Below, one piece after another: positions 24,343 to 33,230 of a stretch of DNA of 64,000 nucleotides. A program made the position numbers and the translations under genes. This DNA comes from JAJFJD01 sp965228975 (GTDB taxonomy: Bacteria; Pseudomonadota; Alphaproteobacteria; UBA8366), in the NCBI GenBank assembly GCA_965228975.1, contig OZ245851.1, forward strand, positions 3,782,001 through 3,846,000, written 5' to 3'. The notes below the pieces were generated by a model that saw only the letters and a list, made by a program, of their open reading frames with translations, did not search any database and was not told the DNA's origin. Within the stretch, counting starts at the first letter, position 1; the number at the start of each line of letters is the position of its first letter.

Positions 24343-25568
24343 CAGTCGTCGCCATTCTTTATCGTTACCGACGTATACGGCAGCTGGAAGTAGTCGAAGA
24401 CTTTCGTGTCGACGAAATTCTGAACCAACTTGCTGACGTTGAAGCCCGCCCCGACGTAGTAGTCCGCCCGTCGCCCGTCCGGCTGCCCGGGGATGTTCGG
24501 GTTAGAGCCGCTCATTTCGTACCCGACGTGCAATTCCAGATAACTCAGATAGGAGTTCTGGAACACGTCGAACCCGTCGAGCTTTAGCGCCATGAGATAA
24601 CGTTGGCTTTCGTAGTCGGTGAGGATATCGCCGGAAATGTCGTCGAAGCTGTCGGGCCCGTATTCCAGCCGGAAATCGATCTTGCGGGCCAGCTCCGGAT
24701 ACTTGCCCAGAATATAAGCGGCCCCGGCGCCGGCGAAATTCATGATTGCGTCTTCATACGAGAAACCATTATCCGCGCTAAAGGAATCGCCGACCTCCAT
24801 CAACGTCTGAAAACCCAGACTCGAGAGTGCCCCAAGGATATTCGCCGTTTCCGCATCGTAATCCCACCAGCGGTACGCGAAGGCAAAAGCATGGCCAAGC
24901 GTATAGGTGCTCCAGAAATGGCCCAGTTTGTCGGCGCCGCGATGTTTGGTTTCCGGGCCGAACCACCCCTCGTCCCCCACTTGGGGCGATGTCTGGAAAT
25001 AGTCCCAGAACCCTATGCCATACCCGATGATGAAAGTCGCCGCGCCCGCATTCAGCATCAGCGCCTTTTGTTCCTTTGTGAACCCTTCGCTTTTTTTCGA
25101 GGGTGCGGAAGACTGCACGGCAGCGGGCCGCCCGGCACGTACCGGCGGCGCCGTGGCGGCGGACGGACGTTGCACGACGACCGGCGGTTTTGCGGGCCCA
25201 ACGCCTAACGATTGCGGTGCGATGCCGCTATGCGGCCGTTCCGGGCGCGGCTGAACCGGGTACCGGTCTGCGGAAATGACGCTGTCGGGGAGTTGCAAGG
25301 TGGGCGGCGGCGACAATGGAACCACCGAAGGTGCCGGCGAACGCGGTGCCGGTTGGGGTGGCGCTTGCAGCGAAGGCCGCGAAACGGCACTGCGGGCTGC
25401 GGGGGTGCAGCCGAAGCGGCAGACTTTGACGCCGCCTCGGTAAACGGTCGTCCCTTTGCTGTCGATGACATAGGTCTCCGGTGCGGCATCGGCCGCCCTG
25501 GTTGTCGACTGCGCATCGGTCGTTATGGCGAAAACCATGACCATCGCCAACACGGAATGTGATCGCAT
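24342..25568 (-). CDS. DUF2279 (YfiM-like) envelope protein with proline-rich linker
   Basis: This is a protein of about 408 residues. An N-terminal signal peptide is followed by a short domain (ETYVIDSKGTTVYRGGVKVC), then a proline/alanine-rich linker of about 110 residues. From about residue 150 comes a DUF2279-like region with GADKLGHFWSTYTLGH and VGDSFSADNGFSYEDAIMNF, and a C-terminal outer-membrane-like beta segment (FDVFQNSYLSYLELHVGYEM, ADYYVGAGFNVSK). DUF2279 proteins are envelope proteins without a known function. The ATG at 25568 fits the signal peptide better than 25592. The gene is coupled to the downstream lipoprotein gene by an ATGA overlap. Confidence 0.8.
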   Translation of the reverse strand: MRSHSVLAMVMVFAITTDAQSTTRAADAAPETYVIDSKGTTVYRGGVKVCRFGCTPAARSAVSRPSLQAPPQPAPRSPAPSVVPLSPPPTLQLPDSVISADRYPVQPRPERPHSGIAPQSLGVGPAKPPVVVQRPSAATAPPVRAGRPAAVQSSAPSKKSEGFTKEQKALMLNAGAATFIIGYGIGFWDYFQTSPQVGDEGWFGPETKHRGADKLGHFWSTYTLGHAFAFAYRWWDYDAETANILGALSSLGFQTLMEVGDSFSADNGFSYEDAIMNFAGAGAAYILGKYPELARKIDFRLEYGPDSFDDISGDILTDYESQRYLMALKLDGFDVFQNSYLSYLELHVGYEMSGSNPNIPGQPDGRRADYYVGAGFNVSKLVQNFVDTKVFDYFQLPYTSVTIKNGDD

Positions 25569-26060
25569 CGACGTTAACAACACCGGGAGCAATTCCAGCG
25601 ATACCTTTCACCGCGCAAACCGGCGACTGCAACGCTTCCACGCGGTATATGTATCCAAAGCGGACTCAGAGCCCAAAAAATATCCATCTGCACAAATCTA
25701 CAAATTTAAACGATCACCCTAACGCCAAGTTCGGCGCTTATTCAAATCTCATCCGCCCTTGGTGTCCATACACCACGGATTCAACCGCCACGAGTGGAAA
25801 TCCATATTGTTCATCAGATGGTTGGCTGTAACCAGCTAAACATACGAATGTATTTTTAATAACCCCGACACACGCCGGACACTTCGTTCGCGGTCCGCGC
25901 GCACGAATTTTCGCGTAGTCGGTGCATGAAAGCCGCCATGCAGTGAAGCCCCTGGCGCTCGCCCGATGAAATCCGCAAAATGCATGTCTCGCCATTCAAT
26001 GCCGACGCGCATCGTCCAAACGTCAGGGCGGACCGTTAAGCCGAAAAGAGGGAAACACGG
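25569..26060. other. Intergenic region between divergent genes, 492 bp
   Basis: This gap is AT-richer than its surroundings, especially 25670-25720 and 25840-25865. It must carry the promoters of the minus-strand DUF2279 gene and the plus-strand transpeptidase gene, but I see no convincing -35/-10 pair. A short inverted repeat (TGGTT/AACCA) lies around 25820-25836. An 85-codon minus-strand frame at 25738-25995 has no family character. No RNA gene is recognisable. Confidence 0.6.
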
Positions 26061-27770
26061 ATGACCGAAACGCCGGGAGGAATACGGGCCGAGGCCTGGG
26101 AACAAGTTCGCATGGGCGCGCAAGGTGCCGTCGTCACGAACCACCCGCTCTCGTCGCTCGCAGGCATGCGGATGCTGCTGAAGGGCGGCAACGCGGTCGA
26201 CGCCGCGGTCGCGATCGGATTTGCGCTTGGCGTCGCGGAGCCGCAAGGGTCGGGCATTGCATCCGACGGCTTCATCATGGTGCATATGAAGGAGAAGGGC
26301 ACCGTCGAGGTCGCCAACGGCACCGGCGCCGCCCCCTTGGCCGCGACGCCGGAACGCTTCGCCGATGGCATCGTCACCGACGGCATTCTGTCCGTTTCCG
26401 TTCCGGGAATTTGCGACGCTCTGCTCGCCGCTCATGAACGTTACGGGTTGCTGCCGTTGACCGATTGTGTCGAACCGGCAATCGAACTCTGCCTCGCCGG
26501 CGTACCGCAGTCGCATTTCCAATGCCGGCTCGCCAAGGACTGCGACATCATGCACAGCTTTCCCGCGTCGGCCGCGATCTTCGCACCGGACGGACGGCCG
26601 CTGAAACCCGGAGAAATCCGCCGCAACCCGGACCTGGCAAAGACCTATCAGATCATTGCCGAGAATGGCCGCGACGCCTTCTACACCGGCCCGATCGCCG
26701 AACAACTGGTGAAATTCTCGGACGAGGCCGGCGGCATCCTCTCCATGGAAGACCTGGCGCGATACCGCATGGCTTGGCAGGACCCGATCAGCACCACTTA
26801 TCGCGGCCGCACCGTGTATGAAGCGCCCCCGAACTCCTCCGGCCACGTCCTGTTGCAGGAGCTCAACCTGATCGAGCATTTCGACATGGCGGCCTTGGGG
26901 CTGGATACGGCGGCGGGCATTCACGTGATGGTCGAGGCAAAGAAGCTGGCCTTCGCCGACCGGGAAGCCTATGTCGCCGATCCGGAATTCGTGAATGTGC
27001 CGATCGACGGTCTCGTTTCCAAGGAATACGCCGCCGAGCGGGTGACGCTGATCGACCCCGAACGCGCCGCCGAGAATGTTACCGAAGGCGACCCCTGGGC
27101 CTATCAGGATGGGCCGGCCGACGGCGAAGACCGCTTCCACCGCGCGAATGCGTCATCGACGGAACTGCATTCCGACACGACCCATTACTGCGTCGTCGAC
27201 AAATGGGGCAACGCGGTCGATGGTTTGCAGAGTCTGTCCAACAGCTATGGATCGCAGGTCGTCTGTCCCGGCACCGGCATGTTGCTGAATAACCGCATGA
27301 ATTATTGGCATCTGGATGCCGATCACGTCGACCAACTGCAACCCGGCAAGCGGGTTCGGCACACGATGAACCCCGTGATGGTGTTCACGGCGCCACCGGC
27401 GGACGGCGGACGGCTCGACATGTGCTGCGGCACGCCCGGCGCCGACACACAGGTCCAGACCAACCTGCAGGTCATCTCCGCCGTCTACGATCACGATTAT
27501 TCAGTGACCGAGGCGATCCATGCGCCGCGCTGGACCCATTTCCAGGGCCGCACGGCGTCCGCCTGGCCGCATCGCGAGACCAACGATATGATCATCGAAT
27601 CCCGCGTCGGGTCCGGCGTGGTCGAGGACCTGGCCGGGCGCGGTCACCCTGTCCGGGCCGTCGGCGATTGGGGCGGCCGGGGCAGCGCCGGCGCGATCCG
27701 CGTGGATGATTCCGGTGCCCTATGCGCCGCGTCCGACCCGCGCCGCGACGGCCAGGCGCTGGTGTATTAG
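26061..27770 (+). CDS. Gamma-glutamyltransferase-family Ntn-hydrolase, cytoplasmic form
   Basis: The 569-residue protein matches the gamma-glutamyltranspeptidase family: VVTNHPLSSLAGMRMLLKGGNAVDAAVA at the N-terminus (split in reading) and the autoprocessing nucleophile Thr in SDTTHYCVVDKWGNAV, about residue 374. There is no signal peptide, unlike classical periplasmic GGT, so it probably acts in the cytoplasm. Two glycine-rich motifs deviate: PQGSGIASDGF in place of P-Q-S-S-G-I-G-G-G-G-F, and GTPGAD in place of G-x-P-G-G at the oxyanion region. The substrate may therefore not be glutathione. It converges with the next gene, overlapping it by 4 bp. Confidence 0.88.
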   Translation: MTETPGGIRAEAWEQVRMGAQGAVVTNHPLSSLAGMRMLLKGGNAVDAAVAIGFALGVAEPQGSGIASDGFIMVHMKEKGTVEVANGTGAAPLAATPERFADGIVTDGILSVSVPGICDALLAAHERYGLLPLTDCVEPAIELCLAGVPQSHFQCRLAKDCDIMHSFPASAAIFAPDGRPLKPGEIRRNPDLAKTYQIIAENGRDAFYTGPIAEQLVKFSDEAGGILSMEDLARYRMAWQDPISTTYRGRTVYEAPPNSSGHVLLQELNLIEHFDMAALGLDTAAGIHVMVEAKKLAFADREAYVADPEFVNVPIDGLVSKEYAAERVTLIDPERAAENVTEGDPWAYQDGPADGEDRFHRANASSTELHSDTTHYCVVDKWGNAVDGLQSLSNSYGSQVVCPGTGMLLNNRMNYWHLDADHVDQLQPGKRVRHTMNPVMVFTAPPADGGRLDMCCGTPGADTQVQTNLQVISAVYDHDYSVTEAIHAPRWTHFQGRTASAWPHRETNDMIIESRVGSGVVEDLAGRGHPVRAVGDWGGRGSAGAIRVDDSGALCAASDPRRDGQALVY

Positions 27771-28708
27771 GTCCCAACCGGCTTGATGGGGTTACCTTCG
27801 ATCGGCGTCGACGGCTTGCCGTCCGGCCCCACGGGTATATCGCCCATGAGGGTCGTGCGGTGAATTTCGCGGTCGAACTCCGAACCGACGATGTCCTTCG
27901 GTCCCAGGTGCAGGACCTGCCGGTTATCCCACATCGCCAGGGCGTGGTCGTCCCACTTGAAGCGGACATTGAAATCCGGACGGGCAGCATGGGTCTTGAG
28001 CATGGCCAGCAGCGCCTCGCTTTCGGTCGGCGTGAACCCGACGATGCTCTCCAGGAAACTCGGACTGACATAAAGCGCCTTCTCGCCCGTCTCCGGATGA
28101 ACCCGGACCAACGGATGCTCGCTGATGATCAAATTCTTGTTGAGCGTTTCGACGTATTCCTTGCTCACGTTGACACCGGCATTGCCCTGGTACCGATGGA
28201 TGCCCCGCATGCCGTCGACGATCGCCTGCATATTCGGCGACAACGCGTTATAGGCTGCAACCATGTCCGAAAACTGCGTATCGCCGCCATAGGGCGGCAT
28301 CTTGTCACCGCGCAGGATCGAAATCGCGGGCGGGTTTATGGCCGGTGTCACGTCCGCGTGCCATCCCGACCAGGGATGCAACAGATCTTCGCCTTTGTAG
28401 CGCTTGTTCCGGCGATCGCGGTCGATCGAATAAACCTCCGGGAAGGCATCGTCCTGATGCCCGTAGACCGCATGCGCCGGCGTACATTCACCGAATTGGC
28501 GGCTGAACGCCACCTGCTGCGCATGATCGAGCGGCTGATTGCGGAAGAACAACACCTTCCACCGCAGGAACGCGGCGCGCAACTCCCCTACCTGCTGACC
28601 CGGCAGCGGCTTTGACAGATCGACGCCGGACACCTCCGCGCCAATGGTCATCGCCAAGGGTTTGATCTCGATTGTTCCCGGTGCCTGATCGGCGAGTTCC
28701 ACAGCCAT
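27767..28708 (-). CDS. TauD/TfdA-family Fe(II)/2-oxoglutarate dioxygenase
   Basis: This 313-residue non-haem iron enzyme decarboxylates 2-oxoglutarate to hydroxylate or cleave a substrate such as taurine, alkyl sulfate or phenoxyacetate. The facial triad is H-x-D in GWHADVT (about residues 117-119) and the distal His in IHRTTLMGD (about 285), with the 2-oxoglutarate-binding Arg following. It opens with IEIKPLAMTIGAEVSGVDLS, typical of the family. It lacks an adjacent sulfonate transporter, so taurine is not especially favoured. Its 3' end overlaps that of the transpeptidase gene. Confidence 0.88.
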   Translation of the reverse strand: MAVELADQAPGTIEIKPLAMTIGAEVSGVDLSKPLPGQQVGELRAAFLRWKVLFFRNQPLDHAQQVAFSRQFGECTPAHAVYGHQDDAFPEVYSIDRDRRNKRYKGEDLLHPWSGWHADVTPAINPPAISILRGDKMPPYGGDTQFSDMVAAYNALSPNMQAIVDGMRGIHRYQGNAGVNVSKEYVETLNKNLIISEHPLVRVHPETGEKALYVSPSFLESIVGFTPTESEALLAMLKTHAARPDFNVRFKWDDHALAMWDNRQVLHLGPKDIVGSEFDREIHRTTLMGDIPVGPDGKPSTPIEGNPIKPVGT

Positions 28709-28898
28709 GGCGTATCCTCCAGTGCTATTGGCAGATCCACTATGACGACGGTACCGCAGGTCGGGTGGAGAAGGCCAATCCGCAACTCACTGTCGATAGA
28801 GAAACAGCGTGACGAAATCACCAATGCGGGTTCCGGTCGACGGCACGCACCCACAGCGAATATAAATATCCGCTTGTACCCTGAGGAGTTCAAACGCG

Positions 28899-30203
28899 AT
28901 GGAATGGTTGATTGTGCGCGCGGAAGAAATCGGGCGAGGGCTCGTCTCTCACCTGTCCCGTGCCGAATTCTATGTTCAGGTGAGCATTATCGCGCTGGCG
29001 CTCGTGATCGGCATGATCATCGCGGCCTACATTTCGCGACGTGTGAGGATCTTCAGCGAAGAACCACAACCCGGCGCCTATTTCGAATTTCGCAGCGGCC
29101 TGTACCGGGCCCGCAGCCTATTGCGGCCCGTCATGGCAGCGGTCGTGTTGGGCATCGCGGCGGCGATCAGCGCAGGGACGACCGGCGAAGCCTGGCTGGT
29201 GCGTGCCGCCCAGGGCGTTGCCTTCGTCTTTGTCGTGTACAGCCTTGCCCGGCATTTCCTGAAAAACGAGACGATCATTCTGATTTTGAAATGGGTCGGT
29301 CTGCCGATCGCCTTGCTCTACAGCGTTGGATGGCTCGACGAGGTTATCGAGCATCTCGAAAGCGTCTCGATCGAAATCGGCAACATCAAGCTTACCCTAT
29401 ACGCCGTCCTACGGACCGTGGTGTTCGGCTTTGTCCTGTTCTGGCTTGGCCGCATTTCCAACGCCACCGGACAACGGGTCATCCGCACCCAACCGGCCCT
29501 CGACCCCAGCACGCGGGAAATAGCTGCGAAGCTGTTCGAGATCGGCGTGTTCGTGCTGATTTTCCTGCTGTTGATGAACGTGATGGGCATCGACGTCACG
29601 ACGCTCGCGGTGTTCGGCGGCGCGTTGGGCGTCGGGCTCGGGTTCGGACTGCAGCAGATCGCCTCGAACTTCATCTCGGGCATCATCATCCTCCTGGACC
29701 GCAGCATCACGATCGGCGACTTCATCCAGTTGGAGGACGGTCGGTCGGGCACGCTGCGCGAGCTGACCATGCGGTCCGCAACGCTGGAGACCTTCGACGG
29801 CAAGGACATCATGGTCCCGAACGAGCGGTTCATCACCACCGCCTTCACCAACTGGACCCATAACAACAAACAGCAGCGTTATTCGCTGAATTTTCAGGTG
29901 GCCTATAAAACCGACCTGGAGAAGCTGTTCAAGATCGTGCGGGAGATCGTCGCCAGCCATCCCAAGGTGCTCAGCGGGGACGAATTGCCGATCGCGCTCC
30001 GGCCCGATGCGGAAATTTCGAAATTCGGCGATTCCGGCATCGACATTCTTGTGGAGTTCTGGATGGAGGGCATCGACGATGGGGAAAACCGCGTGGGCGC
30101 CGATCTGTTGTTGATGATATGGACGGCGCTCAAGGAGAACGGAATCGAAATTCCCTTCCCGCAGCGCGAGGTCAAGGTCCTCGACACCCCGAAAACCGGC
30201 TAA
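28899..30203 (+). CDS. MscS-family mechanosensitive ion channel
   Basis: This 434-residue membrane protein has about five to six helices, more than the three of minimal MscS. The pore-lining helix and its end are visible at LGVGLGFGLQQIASNFISGI (about 245-265), followed by the beta domain with GDFIQLEDGRSGTL, the VPNERFITTAFTNWT loop and a C-terminal alpha/beta domain ending FPQREVKVLD. It opens under membrane tension to release solutes during osmotic downshock. TGAGGAG lies about 10 nt before the ATG at 28899. The neighbours are unrelated. Confidence 0.93.
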   Translation: MEWLIVRAEEIGRGLVSHLSRAEFYVQVSIIALALVIGMIIAAYISRRVRIFSEEPQPGAYFEFRSGLYRARSLLRPVMAAVVLGIAAAISAGTTGEAWLVRAAQGVAFVFVVYSLARHFLKNETIILILKWVGLPIALLYSVGWLDEVIEHLESVSIEIGNIKLTLYAVLRTVVFGFVLFWLGRISNATGQRVIRTQPALDPSTREIAAKLFEIGVFVLIFLLLMNVMGIDVTTLAVFGGALGVGLGFGLQQIASNFISGIIILLDRSITIGDFIQLEDGRSGTLRELTMRSATLETFDGKDIMVPNERFITTAFTNWTHNNKQQRYSLNFQVAYKTDLEKLFKIVREIVASHPKVLSGDELPIALRPDAEISKFGDSGIDILVEFWMEGIDDGENRVGADLLLMIWTALKENGIEIPFPQREVKVLDTPKTG

Positions 30204-30225
30204 ACCGGCCGCGAACGGAGATCCG

Positions 30226-31821
30226 TCAGCCGACCCGGTCCTCCAGAATCATCGCCGCCGCCTTCTCGCCGATCATGATGGTCGGCGCGTTGGTGTTGCC
30301 GGTGGTCAACGTCGGCATGATCGACGCGTCGGCCACCCGCAACCCCTGCATACCATGAACGCACAGGCGCGGATCCACGACGGCCGCGGGATCATCGCCC
30401 ATCTTGCAGGTGCCGACCGGGTGATGGATCGTCCCGCCGCTGTCGCGCGTGAAATCGCGAATTTCGTCGCGCGTTCGAACGTCCGGCCCGGGCGCGTATT
30501 CGCCCAGGGAAACCTCCTTCAGCGCCGGCGCGTCGAAGATCTTCCGGCAGATCGCGACGCCGCTGACCAGCACGTTGACGTCGTTCTCGTCGGTTAGATA
30601 GGCGGGCGTGATGACGGGGTCGTCCATCGGGTCGCTGCTGCGGGCCATCACGGTGCCGCGGCTCTCCGCCCGCACCGGCAATGCGGTCATCTGAACGCCC
30701 GGCTCCTTCTCCAAGGCGCCCTGACCGGTTTCTATCGGCGTCGCCGGCGTGAACAACAGTTGCAGGTCCGGACTGGCGAGTCCGTCCCGGCTGCGGCAGA
30801 ACACCATGGCGCTGGTCACCCCGAAGGTTAGCGCCCCATTGCCGAACAGGATGTATTTGGCGATCTCGGGCAGGACGCGCGGAAAACGCGAGAGCTGGTT
30901 CATGGTGATCTGGCCGTGCACACGATGCTTCAGCCGGGCGGCGAAATGATCGGCAAGGTTCGCCCCCACCCCGGGAAGATCGTGACGCACGTCAACGCCG
31001 ATACTCTGGAGATGCGCGGCCGGTCCGATGCCCGAGACCTGCAACAATTGCGGCGAGTTATAGCTACCGCCGCATAGCACGACTTCACGGGTTGCCCGGA
31101 CTTCGGTGTCCTGCCCGCCCCGGCGGTAGGTGACGCCGACGCATTTCTTCCCGTCGAAGAGCAGCCCCGTGGCGCACGCGTCGGTGACGACCTGTAGATT
31201 GGGATCGTTGCGGACCGCCCGCAGATAGGTCTGTGCCGTCGATCCCCGGAACCGGCCGCGCCGGGTCATCTGCGAATAGCTGACGCCCTCCTGCTGTGCG
31301 CCGTTGTAATCGGGCGTCAGCGGAAAACCGGCTTGCTGGGCGGCTTGCACGAACCGGTGGGTCATCGGCAGGATCGTGCGGTAATCCTCCACCTCGAGCG
31401 GCCCGTCCCCGCCCCGATATTCCGGGTCGCCACCCTGTTTATACGTTTCCGACTTCCGGAAAAACGGCAGTACCTCGTCATAGGACCAACCACGGCAGCC
31501 CCGCTGCGCCCACCCGTCGAAGTCGGCGGGATTTCCGCGGACATACAACATGCCGTTGATCGAACTGGACCCGCCCAGCACCTTGCCGCGCGGCAGACTG
31601 ATGCGGCGTCCGCCCGCGCTCTCCACCGGCTCCGCCTGATAGTTCCAGTTCACCTCGCGGTCGTTCAGCAACGGACGCAACGCAGCCGGCACATGGATGC
31701 GCGGGTTCGTGTCCTTCGGCCCCGCTTCGAGCAACAGGACGCGTGCGCCGCCCTGCACCAACCGGCAAGCAACGGCGCATCCCGCCGACCCGGCCCCGAC
31801 CACGACATATTCCGGCTGCAT
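30226..31821 (-). CDS. GMC-family flavoprotein oxidoreductase (choline/alcohol dehydrogenase type)
   Basis: The enzyme has about 531 residues. Visible are the FAD-binding YVVVGAGSAGCAVACRL at the N-terminus, the first GMC signature PRGKVLGGSSSINGMLYVRG, the second signature GGSYNSPQLLQVSGIGP, the active-site His in IHHPVGTCKMG and the C-terminal NTNAPTIMIGEKAA with the second catalytic residue. Such enzymes oxidise alcohols (choline, glucose, aliphatic or polyethylene glycol). The ATG at 31821 is preceded by GGAAGGGCG; a GTG at 31851 is less likely. Without betaine genes nearby, choline is not favoured over other alcohols. Confidence 0.92.
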   Translation of the reverse strand: MQPEYVVVGAGSAGCAVACRLVQGGARVLLLEAGPKDTNPRIHVPAALRPLLNDREVNWNYQAEPVESAGGRRISLPRGKVLGGSSSINGMLYVRGNPADFDGWAQRGCRGWSYDEVLPFFRKSETYKQGGDPEYRGGDGPLEVEDYRTILPMTHRFVQAAQQAGFPLTPDYNGAQQEGVSYSQMTRRGRFRGSTAQTYLRAVRNDPNLQVVTDACATGLLFDGKKCVGVTYRRGGQDTEVRATREVVLCGGSYNSPQLLQVSGIGPAAHLQSIGVDVRHDLPGVGANLADHFAARLKHRVHGQITMNQLSRFPRVLPEIAKYILFGNGALTFGVTSAMVFCRSRDGLASPDLQLLFTPATPIETGQGALEKEPGVQMTALPVRAESRGTVMARSSDPMDDPVITPAYLTDENDVNVLVSGVAICRKIFDAPALKEVSLGEYAPGPDVRTRDEIRDFTRDSGGTIHHPVGTCKMGDDPAAVVDPRLCVHGMQGLRVADASIMPTLTTGNTNAPTIMIGEKAAAMILEDRVG

Positions 31822-32038
31822 GATGAACGCCCTTCCCGATTTGCCCGACACAAATCATGTATCAGGTAACGTCAACCAGGTCGATTTACCGGGATCCAAC
31901 TAGACGTAGTCGGTGCGAGCCCAACGTTTATGATTTGCCGCCTTCGCCCAATGCCTCGGCCCGGTCCCGGCATTTGCGCCTGTATCGACAATCACTACCG
32001 GAGTATGCTGACCCATCACCGCATAGGAAGCTGTTTTC

Positions 32039-32986
32039 ATGGATACAAAAATAGCGGTTTGTCAAAAGCCGCCTGTGTTGCTCGACCTTGAGGCAACGGT
32101 TCAGCAAGCACTCCAGTCGCTCGACGAAGCTGTCGGCGAAGGTGCGCAACTTGTCGTCTTCCCCGAGGCATACCTTCCCGGGTATCCCACGTGGATATGG
32201 CGACTTCGCCCGGGCGGTGATATGGCGTTGGGCAATGAGATTCACGCCAAGCTGCTCGACAACTCGGTTGATATTGCGGCGGGCGGGCTCGATCCGATTC
32301 GCGATGCGGCCGCGAAACACCAAGTCGTTGTCGTGATGGGTCTCAATGAAATCGATTCGGAGTATAGCGGCAGCACATTGTTCAATACCGTCGTCGTGAT
32401 CGGGCCCGATGGCTCTATTCTGAATCGCCATCGCAAATTGATGCCGACAAATCCCGAACGCATGGTCTGGGGATGTGGCGACGCCAGCGGATTGAGAGTC
32501 GTCGATACGCCGGTCGGCCGGATCGGTTGCCTGATTTGTTGGGAGAGCTACATGCCACTCGCGCGCCATGCCCTGTACGCGCAAGATATCGATATCTATG
32601 TCGCGCCCACCTGGGATTCCGGCGACACTTGGCAAGCGTCGATGAATCACATTGCCCGCGAAGGCGGCTGCTGGGTTTTGAGTACGGCAACCGCCCTGCA
32701 AGGGATGGATATTCCGGAAACGTTTCCGGGACGGGATAGCCTGTTTACGGCCGACGAATGGGTGAACGCTGGTGACGCAATCGTGGTTAAACCTTTTGGC
32801 GGTATCGTCGCCGGACCGCTTCACGAAGAGAAGGGAATCCTCTACGCAGCGATCGATCCGGAGGCGGCGCGTAAATCACGCAAAGCGCTGGATGTCGCGG
32901 GCCATTACGGACGCCCGGATATATTCCGTCTGGACGTCGACCGCCGGCCAATGCCACCGATCAAGTTCGTCGACGAGAGCGATTGA
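32039..32986 (+). CDS. Carbon-nitrogen hydrolase, nitrilase type
   Basis: The 315-residue enzyme carries the nitrilase catalytic triad: Glu43 in FPEAYLPGYP, Lys133 in RHRKLMPT and Cys167 in CLICWESYMPLAR. The FPEA-x-x-P-G-Y-P and CWE(S/N)-x-M-P forms are those of true nitrilases, which hydrolyse nitriles to acids and ammonia, rather than amidases or carbamoylases. The final segment (GHYGRPDIFRLDVDRRPMPP) is also typical. Its GC content appears lower than that of flanking genes (roughly 50-57% in several lines counted versus above 63%), suggesting transfer. It is divergent from the GMC oxidoreductase gene. Confidence 0.92.
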   Translation: MDTKIAVCQKPPVLLDLEATVQQALQSLDEAVGEGAQLVVFPEAYLPGYPTWIWRLRPGGDMALGNEIHAKLLDNSVDIAAGGLDPIRDAAAKHQVVVVMGLNEIDSEYSGSTLFNTVVVIGPDGSILNRHRKLMPTNPERMVWGCGDASGLRVVDTPVGRIGCLICWESYMPLARHALYAQDIDIYVAPTWDSGDTWQASMNHIAREGGCWVLSTATALQGMDIPETFPGRDSLFTADEWVNAGDAIVVKPFGGIVAGPLHEEKGILYAAIDPEAARKSRKALDVAGHYGRPDIFRLDVDRRPMPPIKFVDESD

Positions 32987-33230
32987 GGTCCCGGCCTGGG
33001 GCACGAGAATCATTTGCGCTGCAAAGCCAAGTCGAAATCTTCCGCATCGCGGCGGAGATAGAGTATTCCGTTGACCGGCGAGCCGCCGCACCAGTCCTCG
33101 GGCGAAAGCGCAGCCCGCCGGCCCAGTAAGCACCGCTCCCCAATTGCTGTTATTCTGCGGTTCAGCAGCGGGAATTCAGCTTCCTTCCCGGACCTTGCTA
33201 TTCTACCCGCCGACCAGCGAGGAAAGCCCA

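Noticed and set aside
25738..25995. 85-codon minus-strand frame in the 492-bp gap before the transpeptidase gene
   Set aside because: No ribosome-binding site, no recognisable fold or signal, and it would cover the promoter region.
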